Shown: in pieces, positions 43,020 through 55,374 of the stretch
How positions within the stretch are numbered: position 1 is the stretch's first letter
How the letters are laid out: every line of letters starts with the position of its first letter
Assembly (NCBI GenBank): GCA_019973155.2
Contig: BPQB01000016.1
Location: 496,001-560,000 of the forward strand
DNA: 64,000 nt
Origin: Phanerochaete sordida
Lineage: Eukaryota; Basidiomycota; Agaricomycetes; Polyporales; Phanerochaetaceae
Direction of reading: 5' to 3'
Translations under genes and position numbers: made by a program
Notes under the pieces: model-generated
Told to the model about the DNA's origin: nothing
What the model saw: only the letters and a program-made list of their open reading frames with translations
The model's database searches: none

Positions 43020-46000
43020 TCACCTCCGCCTCCTCGCTACTGCCGTCTTCTGAGCTCGCTTCGTGGGCTGGCCTCTCGGAGCGTTCTGGGTAGCCGTCTT
43101 CCTGGCCCTCTTCGCCGCGGGCTGGCCCTTGGGAGCGTTCTCTAGCGCTCGCTTCTTCGGATCAGGACGAACCTCGCCCTCAGAAGCCCTACAGGTCGAA
43201 GTATCAGTAGGTGAGCCAAATCAGAGGATATGGCAGACTTACGGCTCTGACTGCTTCGCGGCGAGGACCTCTTGCACGGCCCACTGAACGTCGAGCATGC
43301 TGCGCGCCCAGTCCTCAACGTCCGCGAGGGCCCCCAAGCAGACGAGCGACGAGAGGATGTTGATCCACCCATTCTTGCCGGGTATCAACATCGTGGACCA
43401 GTCGCCGGCTCCCCCAATGGCAGGGTGTCCGTCGGCGTCGCGTACACGCCACGCCGGGTTGCAGGAGGACCACCATGCCGTCCAACGCGCTTTGTACGTG
43501 GCGTGTAGCGCCTGCTCCTTCTTGTCCGGGACGACAGTCTTCGCGCGGGCGCGCTGAATCCAGTCCCCGACTTCGACAGGTCTGTGCGCGGGCGGAAAGC
43601 CGGGTCTCTGCGTCGAGGAGTGAGCAATAGATAGCACGCGATGGAACCACGACGCACCGCGTAGCCAAAGTCAAGGGCGCGCTCCAATTCCACCCAGTCT
43701 GCCAGCATCTTCTTCCACAGGTATTCGTAGGTGGGCGGTACAAGCTCGTTCACGAGCGTGGTGTACTGCTCTTCGATCCACCGCGCGTTGTCCGGCAGAT
43801 CGTCGAAGGATGGCGCAGGAGGAGAAGGGGAAGGCTGAGCCCCAGCACCGGTTCCTAGAGCTCCCGCGGCGAAGGCGGTCGAAGCTGTGGAGGAGAAGGC
43901 GGCAGCAAGTCGTGAGACGTTCGCCGTAGGGACCGACGCGGGGAAAAGGATCGCTGGCTGTGCAGACTCCGAGTCTAAAGAGCCGCCTGTTAGCTCGGTG
44001 CGGTACCAAACGACGGACGGAGTGCGTACCTTGCAGAGAGCCTTTGGGATCCAACCGAGCGCCTTCCGAGGACTCGCCAGGTGCACTGGTTCCGTCTGGG
44101 GTAGCCGCAGGGCGCGGACCGGCGTCATCTTTGCGCTGCGAGGACGTGGGCGATGTTGGTGTGGGGCTGGGACTGCGTTCGCGGTCTTCTTGCTGTGGAG
44201 GGGCCTCAGTCTGAGGCTGCGCAAAGGCGGTCTGAGGATCGAGCTCGGGAGCTGTGGATTGGGCGGGCTGAGATTGTTGAGCAGCGGCACGGCCCCGAGT
44301 GACACGAGGGGAGGCGGGAGGAATGGGCGCTGCCTCCTCTTCGGGAACGTAGTCGGCCTCGTCACGTGGAGCTTCGCGCGCGCGCTGCCGCGCAAGAGCC
44401 TCCTCGTGCAATTGGCGCTCAATCTCACGGCCCCTCCAGATCGCGTCGGCATTCTCCTTCGACCACACATCCTTCTGCTCGACTGGTATCTTATTCAGCC
44501 GCTCCAACTCCCTCTCCATGTCCTTCTGCGACATCCTCGCCAACATCTGGCGAAGCGCAAGGTGAGCCCATTCGGGTACTTCGAGGTTTCGGGCGCGCGG
44601 TTTCGGTTTCGGTTTCGGTCTCGGCTTGGGCGCGCCAGGCTCTGCATCGCCGGGGGGATTATTCGAAGACGCAGTGGTCGTCTTGCGCTTCGTAGTGCCA
44701 GAAGTTGGGCCCCCCTGTGTGTCGCGCTCGGCGCCCTCCGGCTCTGGTCCGGGCGTGCCGTCGGCGGCGTCGTCCTCGCAGCCGTGCATGCGGAACCGAG
44801 GCAACTCGCCGCCGCCGCTAGGTGCAGGTGCGCCTCCTGATTCTGCACGTCTTGCGGTAAGATACCATCCCTCCGCTCCGTAGCTAACGCTCACCTTTGG
44901 TCGCTTGCAGGTATTCCATGAAGGTCCCCAGGACCTGCTTCTCAAATTTCTCGGGGTTGAAGAGGTGAAAGTTACGTGGGCACTTCTCCGCTGTCTTCCC
45001 CGAATTCACGACAGCTAACAAGTATTCTTCTTCCCCTTCTTCGGGAGGGTTTCCAGCGAGGAGCGTGAAGTTTCGCAGGCCGGTGTACTGCGTCAGCAAC
45101 TTCCAGAACGGCTTCAAGAACACGACGAGACGGTTTCGTGCTCTGCGCGCACACGGGACGTCAACATACAGGCCACGACGATTCTAAAGTACAACGACGT
45201 ACTCCTCCTGGTCCTCTGGGTCGTCGGACGGCCCGCCCGCGCTCTGCTCGCGGTATTCCCCGTCTGCCGCCTCGTTCGCCTCCTTCGCTCTCCGAGCCCA
45301 CTCCGCCTGCGTCTCCTCGTTCTCTTCCTGCAGCAACTCCTTGGCGATCACGGTACGTAACGCAATACCGCTTTTGCCCGACTCCTCATTACGCGCGGTA
45401 TACAGCTCGTTGACACGCGCAATGTTGTCCGACAAATAGAGCTGAACCGCCGTGACGCTCTTGGCGCGCGGGGCGGTCGGCTTGCGCAGGTTCTTCGCGA
45501 ACCCCTTGAACGGGTTGTTGCGATCGCCGCCGCCGTTGAGGCGCGTCCACCGGTAAGTGTAATACCCCTTCATCGACTGCTAGTAGTGAGCATGGCACTG
45601 ACGGCGAGCTGACCTCTAGACTTACATCATTTGCGGCGCGCATCGTTCGGCCCTTGTCCCACGTACTCCCCCCCTCGCCGTACATCTCGCGGATTTCCTG
45701 CCACTTGAAGGCCTCCCAGAACGTCTTCCGCAGGCTGACGTAGAACTCGTCAAGCTCGCTCGACTTTCCCCCGTACGTCCTCATGATATCCTCGTACTGC
45801 TTGACGAAACCTTGCAGGTAGTCGGCAGCCTTCCCCGTGAAGCGCCCGGGATGGCCAGACCTCTTGCCGACGGCCGCGAGCCGCTGCTCCTTCGTCCGGG
45901 ACCTGCCGCTGGCGTGGACGAACTCGACCTCGTCGTCGTCGTCGTCCTCCGGCGGGGGGGTTAAGGGAGGGCCCAGCGGCGGGGGATCGTTGTTGCCGAC

Positions 46001-46141
46001 GGTCGCGGCGACCGGGTCGACCTGGGCAGCAGGTGTCGTGGTCGAGGAGTTTTGGTCAGGACCGTCCAGAGAACCGTCCGTCTGGTGAGCGGGGGTGTTT
46101 CCTTGCTGAGGTTGGCTGCTCTGCGGTTGTGTAGTAGGCAT
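43020..46141 (-). CDS. KDZ-associated protein, 938 residues
   Basis: Seven exons (minus): 45626-46141, 45203-45579, 44895-45142, 44030-44842, 43658-43986, 43243-43607, 43020-43188, total 2817 nt. No domain is recognised. A Gln/Pro-rich start and acidic EDDDDDEVEF come first, then a conserved-looking helical region (FYVSLRKTFWEAFKWQEIRE), FLKPFWKLLTQYTGLRNFTLL, a KPRPKPKPKPRAR stretch near residue 440, a long Pro/Gln-rich linker, a Trp-rich C-terminal domain (YKARWTAWWSSCNPAW) and a strongly basic tail (KKRAL, KRARKTATQ). Basic ends suggest a DNA- or RNA-binding nuclear protein. It is transcribed divergently from the RNase H1-type gene. All frames are intact, so it is probably a working part of the transposon. 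Confidence 0.8.
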
Positions 46142-46462
46142 GGCGAGTGTCAGAGCTAATGGCAGAGGTATCCGGCGTGGGGGAGACGAGCCTGGACACC
46201 GCCCTCTTGACGAAGTTTTGGACGACTCGCGTCGGATCGATGGCGCGATGGCGTGATGGCGCGATGGCGCGATTGCCCAATTTCCGGTGCGTAATGATCT
46301 CCTCAGCTCTTGCCTCGCGTTCTGATGGTGGCTTTTCAGGTATATAGGTCTTGCCGCCGCCCGAGTCCTGCCCTACGCCCCTTTGCTTCACCGCCACCAC
46401 CCTCTCGCGCCTCGTTCAGCCTTCCCCCCCGTCTCGCCGCCTTCTGCTGCCTGTCCGCCGAC
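46142..46462. promoter_or_regulatory. Divergent promoter inside the KDZ element
   Basis: TATATAGG at 46341-46348 faces the plus-strand gene that starts at 46463. A short tandem repeat of GGCGYGAT units (46240-46275) lies on the side of the minus-strand gene. Confidence 0.5.
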
Positions 46463-47786
46463 ATGCAGTACAAGGCGACCGTGTGTGGAGAGGTGGGCCC
46501 CGACCGGTAAGCCTCGCACGTCTTTGTACTGAATGTGCCGCTGACACGTCACCCTTGCAGGGAGACGTCGGCGCCCGCAAGCAGCCCGCCATCGAGCCAA
46601 GCCACTCAGGCGCCGCCATCGTCCCAGACCGCCCCGCCGACGTCTTCACCTCAGGCTGCGCCAGCTTCGCCCCAGGCTGCACCGCCGATAGCCGGCCCGT
46701 CTTACCGGTCAATTGCCCAGGTCGCAGCCGCTCGACAGATTCCCGCTGAAGTGTAAGCGTGGGATTGTCTCTGATACGCCTGGCTAATCACGCGGTGCGG
46801 CTCAACAGGTTTGCGCAGCTCGAGCTCATCAACCGGCAGCTGGAGATGAGCGAGCACTCCCCGATGCCTCCTCAGCCCGTCATCGAGATCATCGACGGCT
46901 GGTACGCCGTCTACTGCGGCCGTTACGTCGGCTGTTTCACCAGCAGGTTCGTGGTTCTCGCTCATCGTGAACACTCACTAACGCCCGCGTTCAGTGACCT
47001 GGTCATGTCGTTGACGAATGGCTGGCCGAACAACTCCAGTAAGAAGTACTCGTCGTTCCGGGACATGTACTACGCCTGGAAGAGCGGTTGCATGGAGCGG
47101 CGCGTCCACGGCAAGATGTCTCCGCACTCTCTCGTCCCGTACATCGTCTCCGACGCCGAGGCGGAAGAGCGCCTTCACTACCTGCTAGCTCAGATGGAAG
47201 ATACCTCGATGAGCGAGGACGAAGGTGCGCCGCAGACTGCCGCGACCGACGCTACGGCTGCCCCGGCCGCCGATAACGTCCCCGCCACCACGGCCGTCCC
47301 CGACGCCCCCGCCGCCGAGACCGTCCCCGACGCCCCCGCCGCCGAGACCGCCGCCCCTACTGCGACTTCCAACGATGCACCCGCTGCATCGACCGCCAAC
47401 GACGCGCCCCCTGCTCCGACCGCGGCGCCCTTTGCATCTGGCTCTACCGGTTCAACGTCGACGCCGACGCCCTCGTGCGGTAAGTCACTTCCGGCTATCG
47501 CTATCGCTCGAGCTTATCTGATTTGCGTAGCTGCTTTTGCCGCGCGCGTTACGCCCGCGCCGGCCGCCTGGGTTGTCGTGCGTGGATTACGCCCCGGCGT
47601 ATACTATGACCGGTGAGTGTCCATGTGTCTCATCGCTTAGCGAGTGACTCATACTCCCCCAGCGACGCCTACATGGCTGCTCGCGGCAACAGCCGTGCCG
47701 CCTGGGCTTTCCCCGCTGCCACCGTCGAGGCCGCCGACGCGCTGTACATCGAACATTTCCCGTCGTCCCGAACCTTGTCTCGCTGA
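46463..47786 (+). CDS. KDZ-associated RNase H1 N-terminal-domain protein
   Basis: Six exons, 46463-46506, 46561-46752, 46809-46946, 46995-47479, 47531-47612 and 47663-47786, total 1065 nt, 354 residues. Two domains of the caulimovirus-VI / RNase H1 hybrid-binding type are seen. Residues 110-155 hold WYAVYCGRYVGCF and a KKYSSFRDMYYAW end; residues 299-345 hold WVVVRGLRPGVYY and a FPAATVEAADALY end. The first keeps the aromatic and basic pattern that grips RNA-DNA hybrids in RNase H1. The second is shorter and less typical. An Ala/Pro/Thr-rich linker with DAPAAET repeats joins them. No RNase H catalytic domain follows. The likely role is nucleic-acid binding in transposition (inference). Confidence 0.8.
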
Positions 47787-48080
47787 CGTCTTGCGGCTCC
47801 GCCGTGTACCTCGTAGTCGAGAGCCTGTACACCTCAGCGCCGTGTGAGAATATTCCAACTGACTCAGCCGTCCGTGCCCGTATCGCCCGCGCGCCGCTTC
47901 GCTTGTGGTCAGGCACCGTTGCCTTTGAAATTTGCGCGCTCTATCTGAGCCATCGCGATGGCAGACTGATTTCGCGAGTACCTGTGCCTGGTTATCTGAA
48001 GATAATCTCAGCCACCAGGCCTCCAACTGCCGGTCTCGGATGCCAACGTCATCGCGATGGTGAGATCATGCCCGCGCCCA
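47787..48080. other. KDZ element, non-coding spacer
   Basis: This is the 3' flank of the RNase H1-type gene. No gene or repeat recognised before the 46-bp repeat block. Confidence 0.4.
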
Positions 48081-48420
48081 TCTCCCGCGCGACCGCGCGT
48101 CCGTGCGTCCGCCTCTCGCGCGCCCGTCTCCCGCGCGACCGCGCGTCCGTGCGTCCGCCTCTCGCGCGCCCGTCTCCCGCGCGACCGCGCGTCCGCCGCC
48201 CTTGTGACGACTCGCTGGCCCCTTCGCGGCCGCCCGCCCGTGTTCGTGCCCTTGCGGTACGCGATAGTGAGATCATGCCCGCCCGCGCCCGTCTCCCGCG
48301 CGTCCGCGCGTCCGCCTCTCGCGCGGCCGTCTCCCGTGCGACCGCACGTCCGCCCCCCTTGTGACGTCTCGCTGACCTCTTCGCGGCCGGCCGCCCGTGC
48401 TCGTGCCCTTGCGGTATGCC
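48081..48420. repeat. GC-rich tandem repeat (46-bp units)
   Basis: Two perfect 46-bp units starting TCTCCCGCGCGACCGCGCG run from 48081 to 48172, with a partial third to 48195. A degenerate second block (48240-48360) repeats the pattern, including GAGATCATGCCCGC and CCTTGTGACG leader words, so a larger ~200-bp unit is also duplicated. Non-coding. Confidence 0.75.
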
Positions 48421-48899
48421 TGTGCGCGAGGCTTGCGGTGTACGCGTCTCGGTACCAGCCTCGACAGTGATGCCGATCCACCGCTTCAGCGGAGCGATTA
48501 CCGCGCATGCCAGGTCGATTCAGAGTCCTGCGGTTCGTGAACGCAGTTCTTACGTGGTCTGTACATGTATTTCAGTCTTGGCGTATATACTAAAGGCTTT
48601 CTGCGGGATCATTCGAGCAAGCGTCGCGAGGCGAGCAGAGATGAACGTTCGTGGCGCAGCCACAAGGCTTGGCGCCCTTTCGACGTGCAGCACAGCGTAT
48701 AGCAAGCTACGTTAGGTATCAACGGACAAATAAGATATATACATTTCTTCTCCCCTGCTCGGATAGAGACCCGCAGCTCTATTAAGCCTGACGCACTTCA
48801 CCCAATAGCGTGGTTATCAGTGACGCCACATCGGTAGGCTAGACGCGAAAGTGCCGTGGATGCATACCTCCGCTCTGGGCGCGGTCGGGGTAACGGGCG
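48421..48899. other. KDZ element, non-coding spacer
   Basis: Nothing recognised between the GC-rich repeat and the satellite array. Confidence 0.4.
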
Positions 48900-50640
48900 A
48901 CGCACGGTTGAGCTGGTATACGGCTCAGCAATGCGATAGAATTCACTCGCACGCCGCGAATTACCTCCATTGTAATGTAACTCATCGTGTGCGGATTGGG
49001 GAGTCCACCGGGATACCGAGATGTCGTACACGAATGCTCGAAGACCCTGCATGTCAGGGTCTGTGTGCGATGCGAATGTAACACATATAGCAACATATTA
49101 ATGCATTCCAGACAATTTGCGCGTCGCTGCGTACCTTGAATATGGTGCACCACACGTGTACCGAATGGTGAGCCCGCCGTGGCACTAAAGTGCCGTACAT
49201 GCGTACCGAAAGTCTCGGCACGCTCGTACCGTTTAGCGATACATATCTAGTCTACATTATAGCTCAGTAAAACAGTCCAAGTCATTCGCGCATCGCCCCT
49301 TACCTCTAATGTGGTGCACCACACATGTGCCGAATGGTGAGCTCCCCGGGACACTGAAGTGGCGTACACGCGTCCCGAAAGCTTCGGCACGCTCGGACTT
49401 GCCTGCGATGCGTATATAACATATATTATAGCTCATTAACGAAATGCAAGCCATTTGCCCGCCCCTACATACATGCAACCTAGTGCACCGCACTGTGTAG
49501 CCATCGGTGAGCACATTGGGGCACCAAAGTGCCGTACCTGTGTACCGAAAGCTTCGGCACGTACGGACTGGGGAGCGATGCGTATCTGACGTATTTTATG
49601 TGTCAGTAACACGATCCAAGTAAGTTGCATGGTCCTACATACCTGTAATATGATGCACTACACGACGTGCCGATTGGTGAACCCAATAGGTCACCAAAGT
49701 GCCGTACGTGTGTACCGAAAGCTTCGACATGTCCAGACCTGCGCGCGATGCGTTTCTGAGGTATTTTATATGTCAGTAACACAGCACAAGTCATTCGTAC
49801 TGCTCTACATACCTGCAATATGATGCACTGCACGGTGTGCCGGTTGTTGAACCCGGTGGGACACCAAAGTACCGCACGCGCGTACCGAAAGCTTCGGCAC
49901 GTCTGGACGTGTTAGCGACGCGCATCTGACCTAATATATGTGTCAGTCAAACGTTCCAAGTAAGTTGCGCCGCCATACATACCTGTAATATGATGCACTG
50001 CACGGTGCGCCGGTTGGTGAACACACTGGGACACCAGAGTGCCGTGCGTGTGTACCGAAAGCTTCCGCACGTCCAGACATGTTAGCGACGCACATCTGAC
50101 CTAATTTACGTGTCAGTAACATGATCCAAGTAAGTCGCGCGGCCCTACATACCTATAATATGGTGCTCTACACGGTATACCGTTTGGTGAACCCGCTGGC
50201 CCACCAAAGTACCGCACGCGTGTACCGACGGCCTCGGCACGTCCGGTCGTGCTAGCGAGGCGCATCTGACCTGCGTTATATGTCAGTAACACGATACGAG
50301 CAGATAGCACGCCTCTACATACCCGTAATATGGCGTGTCGCACGAGATGCCGATTGGTGAGCCCAATGAGACACCAAAGTGTCGTGCGTGCGTACCTAAA
50401 GCTTCGGCACACCAGAGCTCCATTGCGGAGAATATCTAGCCTATAATAGATGTAAGTACCACAGAGCGAGTCGCGCGCATGCCTCTACGTACCCGTAATA
50501 TAGCTCGCCGCGCTGTGTACTGCTTGGTGAGCATGCTGGGACACCGAAGTGCCATGTAAGCGTACCGAGAGCTTCCGCGTCTCCGGATTTGCTTGAGATG
50601 GACGCCATACATAGTATCATATATGTTTGAAACATGATAC
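48900..50640. repeat. ~170-bp satellite array, about ten units
   Basis: Monomers of 166-172 bp follow head to tail. Each carries GGTGARC, then GGNACACCAAAGTGCCG, then ACCGAAAGCTTCGGCACG, then a CTACATACCTGTAATATG stretch. The GGTGARC word falls at about 48998 (degenerate), 49167, 49336, 49505, 49674, 49843, 50015, 50186, 50352 and 50523. Units differ at many positions, so the array is not young. It lies in the KDZ element upstream of the transposase gene. No open frame is conserved between units. Confidence 0.88.
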
Positions 50641-51559
50641 AGGCAATCCGAGCCTCGCGAAGGCGACAAATCGGCCAGGATGAAGAGAGACGATCCCGCC
50701 TCCCTTCCATTTTGGGAACCAAGTCGCCCGACACAGCTCCGCATTTGGAAAGCTCGTCGGGCGTCTAATATTCGAACCATACGTCCACACCAACCACGAC
50801 AACGTCTGACGAGCGCGGCACGCCAGCAGCGCCGCGCTCAGGCCAGGGGCGGAGGGCAAGTGGCCAATGAAGCACGAGATTGATTAGGAGTCGTGGTCGC
50901 GAAGCTGCAGTGGGGGTCGCGGTACAGGTAGGTCGTGTCTTGCGTTTCCACGACATCCACGCTTTGCTTACCGGTCTATGGGCGGGCTTTCAGAGCTGAG
51001 CGCTGAGTATTGAGTGCTCGAACGGCCGTATGGCTGGTAGTAGTCGATGCGGCCATTCTGGCGGGGCGCGCGTCACCGGTCGAGACTCCGCGGAAGCAAA
51101 TATCGATCACCTTTTTTGGGCGACTCGGCCTCTCGGAGCCCTCATCGTACTGGCTGCAGCATGTACGACAGACCTGGAGTGCACGAAGGTGAGCTTGAAA
51201 TACCAATAGGTGTACGGTGCGACTAAACTGTGTGGCGCAGCCGGCGGCGGCGGTCGCGGCGTATCCGCCGAGCGGCGGGCAAGTATCGCGCCGCCTAGCC
51301 TTATTTGGGGCACCCACATCTCCAACCGAATACCCGCCCGCCCCTGCCCTTGAAACGGGCTCACCGGCGGCAATTCCCGGCCCACCGACTGGGTCGCACC
51401 TCTGCCCGTCCGACCCTTGCCGATTTTTCTCTGCGCCGCGCCCGAGTAGCCCCACGTCCCCCTCATCGCCTCCTTCACTCCCTCCTTTCGCCCTACAGCT
51501 CCCCTGCCTCCCCTTCTCGAATTTGGACAGCCACAAGCGAATCTTACCGCTACATCAGC
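50641..51559. other. 5' region of the KDZ transposase gene
   Basis: No coding exon with family resemblance. The last 150 bases are pyrimidine-rich, as is common before fungal start codons. Confidence 0.45.
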
Positions 51560-54500
51560 ATGTCCGACGCTCGAGAGCGCAAGCGCAAGCGCGGCGAAAA
51601 AACGTCCATCTTCAACTTGCGAGAAGTCGATGTCCAGCGAGCCCCCTCCGGACGCGCAGTCCTCAACCGCATCTCCGACGACGGTAGACGCATGTTCCGC
51701 ACCGAGCAGCGTTTGCGCGTCCCGAACGTGAAGAAAACCCCATCCATCAACGAGCTCCTCGACGAGCAACTCGCATGGAACCCGTCTCCTCCCGAACTGG
51801 GCGAGCTGGACGACCTGGAGGCCCCACACGAAGACCCTCCCGAGTCTGCAGAGACCGAAAAAGGCGCCAAGCAAGGCCCCAAGACGTTCGCCACTCTCGT
51901 AAGTTTTCTTCTCCGTCCGTCGTGATGCCTGCTCGATTACTAATATCGCTCTTACCTTTTTTTGCCTCGCAGACGCACGACCAAGTCCTTCTCGACTGGG
52001 CTGCGACACATCGCGACCTGTTCGTCGACGAACTCCTGCGTCTCGACGGATTTCGCGGAGGAGACCGCCAACGATGCTCGCGCTGTCCTCGCGACGCCGA
52101 CGCTTCTCGGCTGCCGACGATCCGCTGCTTGGACTGCACGACCGGAGATGTCGTGTGTCGGCAGTGTTGCCTGGCGGCTCATGCAGACAACCCTTTCCAT
52201 CGCATCGCGGTACGTTCTGAGTGCTCGCCGGCGCCGTGTCGTGCTCTGACGCGGTTCACAGGAATGGAACGGCAAATTTTTCGCAGTGACCACGCTCCAG
52301 CAGCTCGGACTCGTCATCCAACTTGGCCATCCGCCTGGCGAGCACTGCGCCATCCCCGCCGCCGCCCCTCGCAGCTTCGTCGTCATCCACACTAACGGTT
52401 TCCACCCCGTCAACGTGCAGTTCTGTCAATGCGACAAGCAGTATCGCGCAGGAACCCGCGTTCAGCAACTTCTTCGGCGCGAGTTGTGGCCAGCGACACT
52501 CGACGATCCCTCCACCTGTTGCACGTTCCGTGTGCTCGAAATGTTCCACATGCTCACCCTCCAGAGCAAGGTCACCGCCTACGACTTCTATCTCACCCTT
52601 CAGAAGACGACGGACCGCTTCAACATCGGGAAGCCCGTGGTAAGTTCAAGTTCCTCAGTCGATAGCCCGCGTGACTGACCCCTCCCCAGGACCGCTTGAA
52701 GCCTTTCCTTCGAACTGTGCGACAGTGGCGACATGCTCAGGCATTGAAGCGCGCCGGACGAGGCCACAAGGAAGGCGGCGTCAAAGCAACCAAGCCAGGT
52801 GAACTCTGTATTCGCTGCCCAGCCTGTCCGAGGCCTGGCGTGAATCTCCCTCCCAACTGGGACACGGTCTCTGACAACCTCAAGTATGTTGCCCTCTCGT
52901 CGTCGTCGTACCTGTTCTCACGGTCTGTAGGTTCATCTACACGACCTTCGTCGCCATCGACGCCAACTTCCGCCTGAAGCGGCGCACCATTTCGAACGAG
53001 ACGCACGATCCCTCGATGTCCTCTGGGTGGGGACACTTCGTCGAAGGCGGGCCCTACCGAGAGCACCTCAAGAACTACGTCTCGCAGGAGGATGTAAGCC
53101 TGTTTCGTCGTCTTCAACAAGGTTTCCGCTGACCCTCTATGTAGATTAGCACGTGCACGGGCTTCGCTGCGCTCATGCACGCCAACACGCGGTTCCATAA
53201 GGGCTACGCCACGACCGGCGTCGCGATGGCGATCGACGCACGACACGGTTTCATGTTGCCGAACGGAGTCGGCGACCTCCAGAAGGGCGAGAGGTGAGTC
53301 GCACATTCGCCCGGTTGAGCCCTGCGCTCACGCTCTTCGTAGAAATTGTAATATAGACTACATCACGATGTGCGCGCTCTTGCACATCCCTCCCCCTTCT
53401 GAGCTGCCGCTCGTGTTATCCTACGACATCATGTGTCAATGGATACGCTGGCTCCTCCAACGCATCGCGGCCCTTCCATCTCACCTTCAAATCGAGCTTC
53501 CGGCCGGCGAAGTCCGCTACGCCATTCCGAAGTACCACCTCAACGGACACAAGGAGGAAGGACACAACCAGTACTCGCTGAACTTCATGTTCGGCGTCGG
53601 CAGGACGGACGGAGAGGAGGTCGAGAGAGGGTGGTCGCGTTTCGACGCTACGGCGGCGAGCACGCGGGAGATGGGTCCGGGGTCGAGGGAGGAGACCCTC
53701 GAGGACCACTTCATGTTCAACAACCAAGAGAAGTACATTAATCTCGGTGTGTCCGTATCTCGTCGTCGCCGCCATAGCTTGTAATTAAGATGTAGGGACT
53801 GCGCTACATAAACGAGAACGTGCCGCCGTGGCAGCGTTCGTTCGATTCGACCGCGCGCATACCGACCTCGTCCTCGAACTGCAGCCGGCACACGTCGCGG
53901 AGTGGAATGCGGAGATTATTGCTTACGAAGCCGACCCTAGCCGGCCCGACCCGTACTTTGTGAAGGCGTCAGGTACGCAATTTTTCATTCTCTCCCTTCC
54001 ACGATGACGAACCCGCCAGGGATGAGCGAGGCCGAGATTCGCCTCCAGCTCGCGAAGGAAGAAGAGGAGGCCAGCGCAGGCACCCTGACGCTCCACGAAG
54101 TCACCCCCACCTCGATGATCGCGACTCTGCTGGATCTGGAAGAGCAGCAGTGAGTCTACATATCCTTTGTCCTGCTACCTTGTCTCAACGAAGAAACAGG
54201 CGCAAGTTCCGAACGAAATATCCGTGCACCGCCGGCGGGACGCCTGCACAGACGGCGGAGGCAATCGCCAAGCGGGCTGCTTTGCGGCATCGTCTCAACA
54301 GCGTACGCGCGGTCCAAGCCGTATACATGCCGTGCGTCGCGCGCAAGCTGGCGCAGTATCGCCTCGACCTTCTTCCTACCCGCCTCGCCTCTGCTCCTAG
54401 GCCGCTCCCCGCCGAAATCGATCTCCTCGATGTCCCAGAGCGCCAACCGCTCTTCCTTCCTCATCAGCTCGAAGAGGACGAACTGCAGGCCTCGGTCGCT

Positions 54501-55374
54501 GGTCTGGCCGATCTCGAGGCCCGGTTGCGAGACGGGCAGCTCAGCGACAGTCTCGACAAACTGCGTGTTCACCTCCATATCCGCTCACGTCTCATTCGCT
54601 TCAAAGACCGCCACATCTGTCACCAGCGCGCGAACACGCGCGCGCGCACCAAGATCGACCAGAACGAAGTCAAGATCGCGGCACTCAAGGAGAAGTATCG
54701 CGCGGCGCGGAAGGCAAAACTGGCTCTCGTCGGCCCTGGCTCCTGGGAGCGGCGCTGGCGCGTCTTGCTCGACTCTGACGTGACTTCGCTCCGTGGCGAC
54801 GACGAGGTGGTTGGCGTGGGCACTTCGGAGGGTAAGAGGACATTGTCGTGGATCTGGATGGGCGCGGACGCAGAGGGTGGGGACGCGAACGGCATCCGGG
54901 GCCTGAACGACGGTAAGTTCTCCTAGGTCTCTCTGAACGTTCCAATTTAATCCTTCGACAGCCCTCCACGTGGAATACTTCAAATCGCGAGCGCGCCGCG
55001 AACGTTATCGTGAAGAGACAATACTCCTTCAAGAGGAGAAGCGACGCACTCTGGCCTCCCTCGAGCATGCTGCGCTTGAATGGGACTGCCTCGAGGGCCA
55101 GGTCCGATCGCTCAAGCCTGACGAAGTCGTCGGAGAGGGCGCGGCCGCGTATGCCGCCAGCCGCGCGGCGATCGAGCGCGCTCTGCGTGCACGATTCCAC
55201 ACCATCTGGACCACGATATCCCCACAAGCACGCGCTCTGCTGGCGGTAGACAGCAACGCTACGGACGGACTCGAGAACGACGAGGTCGCCGACCTTCACT
55301 TCGCCGCGGCCGCCGACGCGGATTCGGACGACGACCCGCTACGGGACCTCGAAGACTCCGAGGAGGAGGAGTAG
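51560..55374 (+). CDS. KDZ transposase with CxC2-like cysteine cluster
   Basis: Eleven exons: 51560-51898, 51973-52209, 52262-52639, 52690-52883, 52931-53093, 53145-53293, 53343-53746, 53796-53972, 54020-54149, 54200-54912, 54962-55374. They total 3297 nt, 1098 residues. The N-terminal cysteine cluster has Cys148, 151, 165, 168, 175, 178 and 179 with His183 and His189, typical of the zinc-binding CxC2-like domain. The DDE core shows Asp393 (FVAIDANFRLKRR), Asp515 (LSYDIMCQW) and Glu578/579/581 (GRTDGEEVERGW). Family words ARHGFMLPNG and KYHLNGH are present. Coiled-coil-prone Arg/Glu-rich segments and an acidic tail (DLEDSEEEE) follow. No stop or frameshift is seen, so it is probably active. 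Cut-and-paste transposase in the nucleus. Confidence 0.93.

Noticed and set aside
48900..50640. CRISPR-like array
   Set aside because: Whole ~170-bp units repeat with no short repeat/unique spacer alternation, in a eukaryotic transposon.
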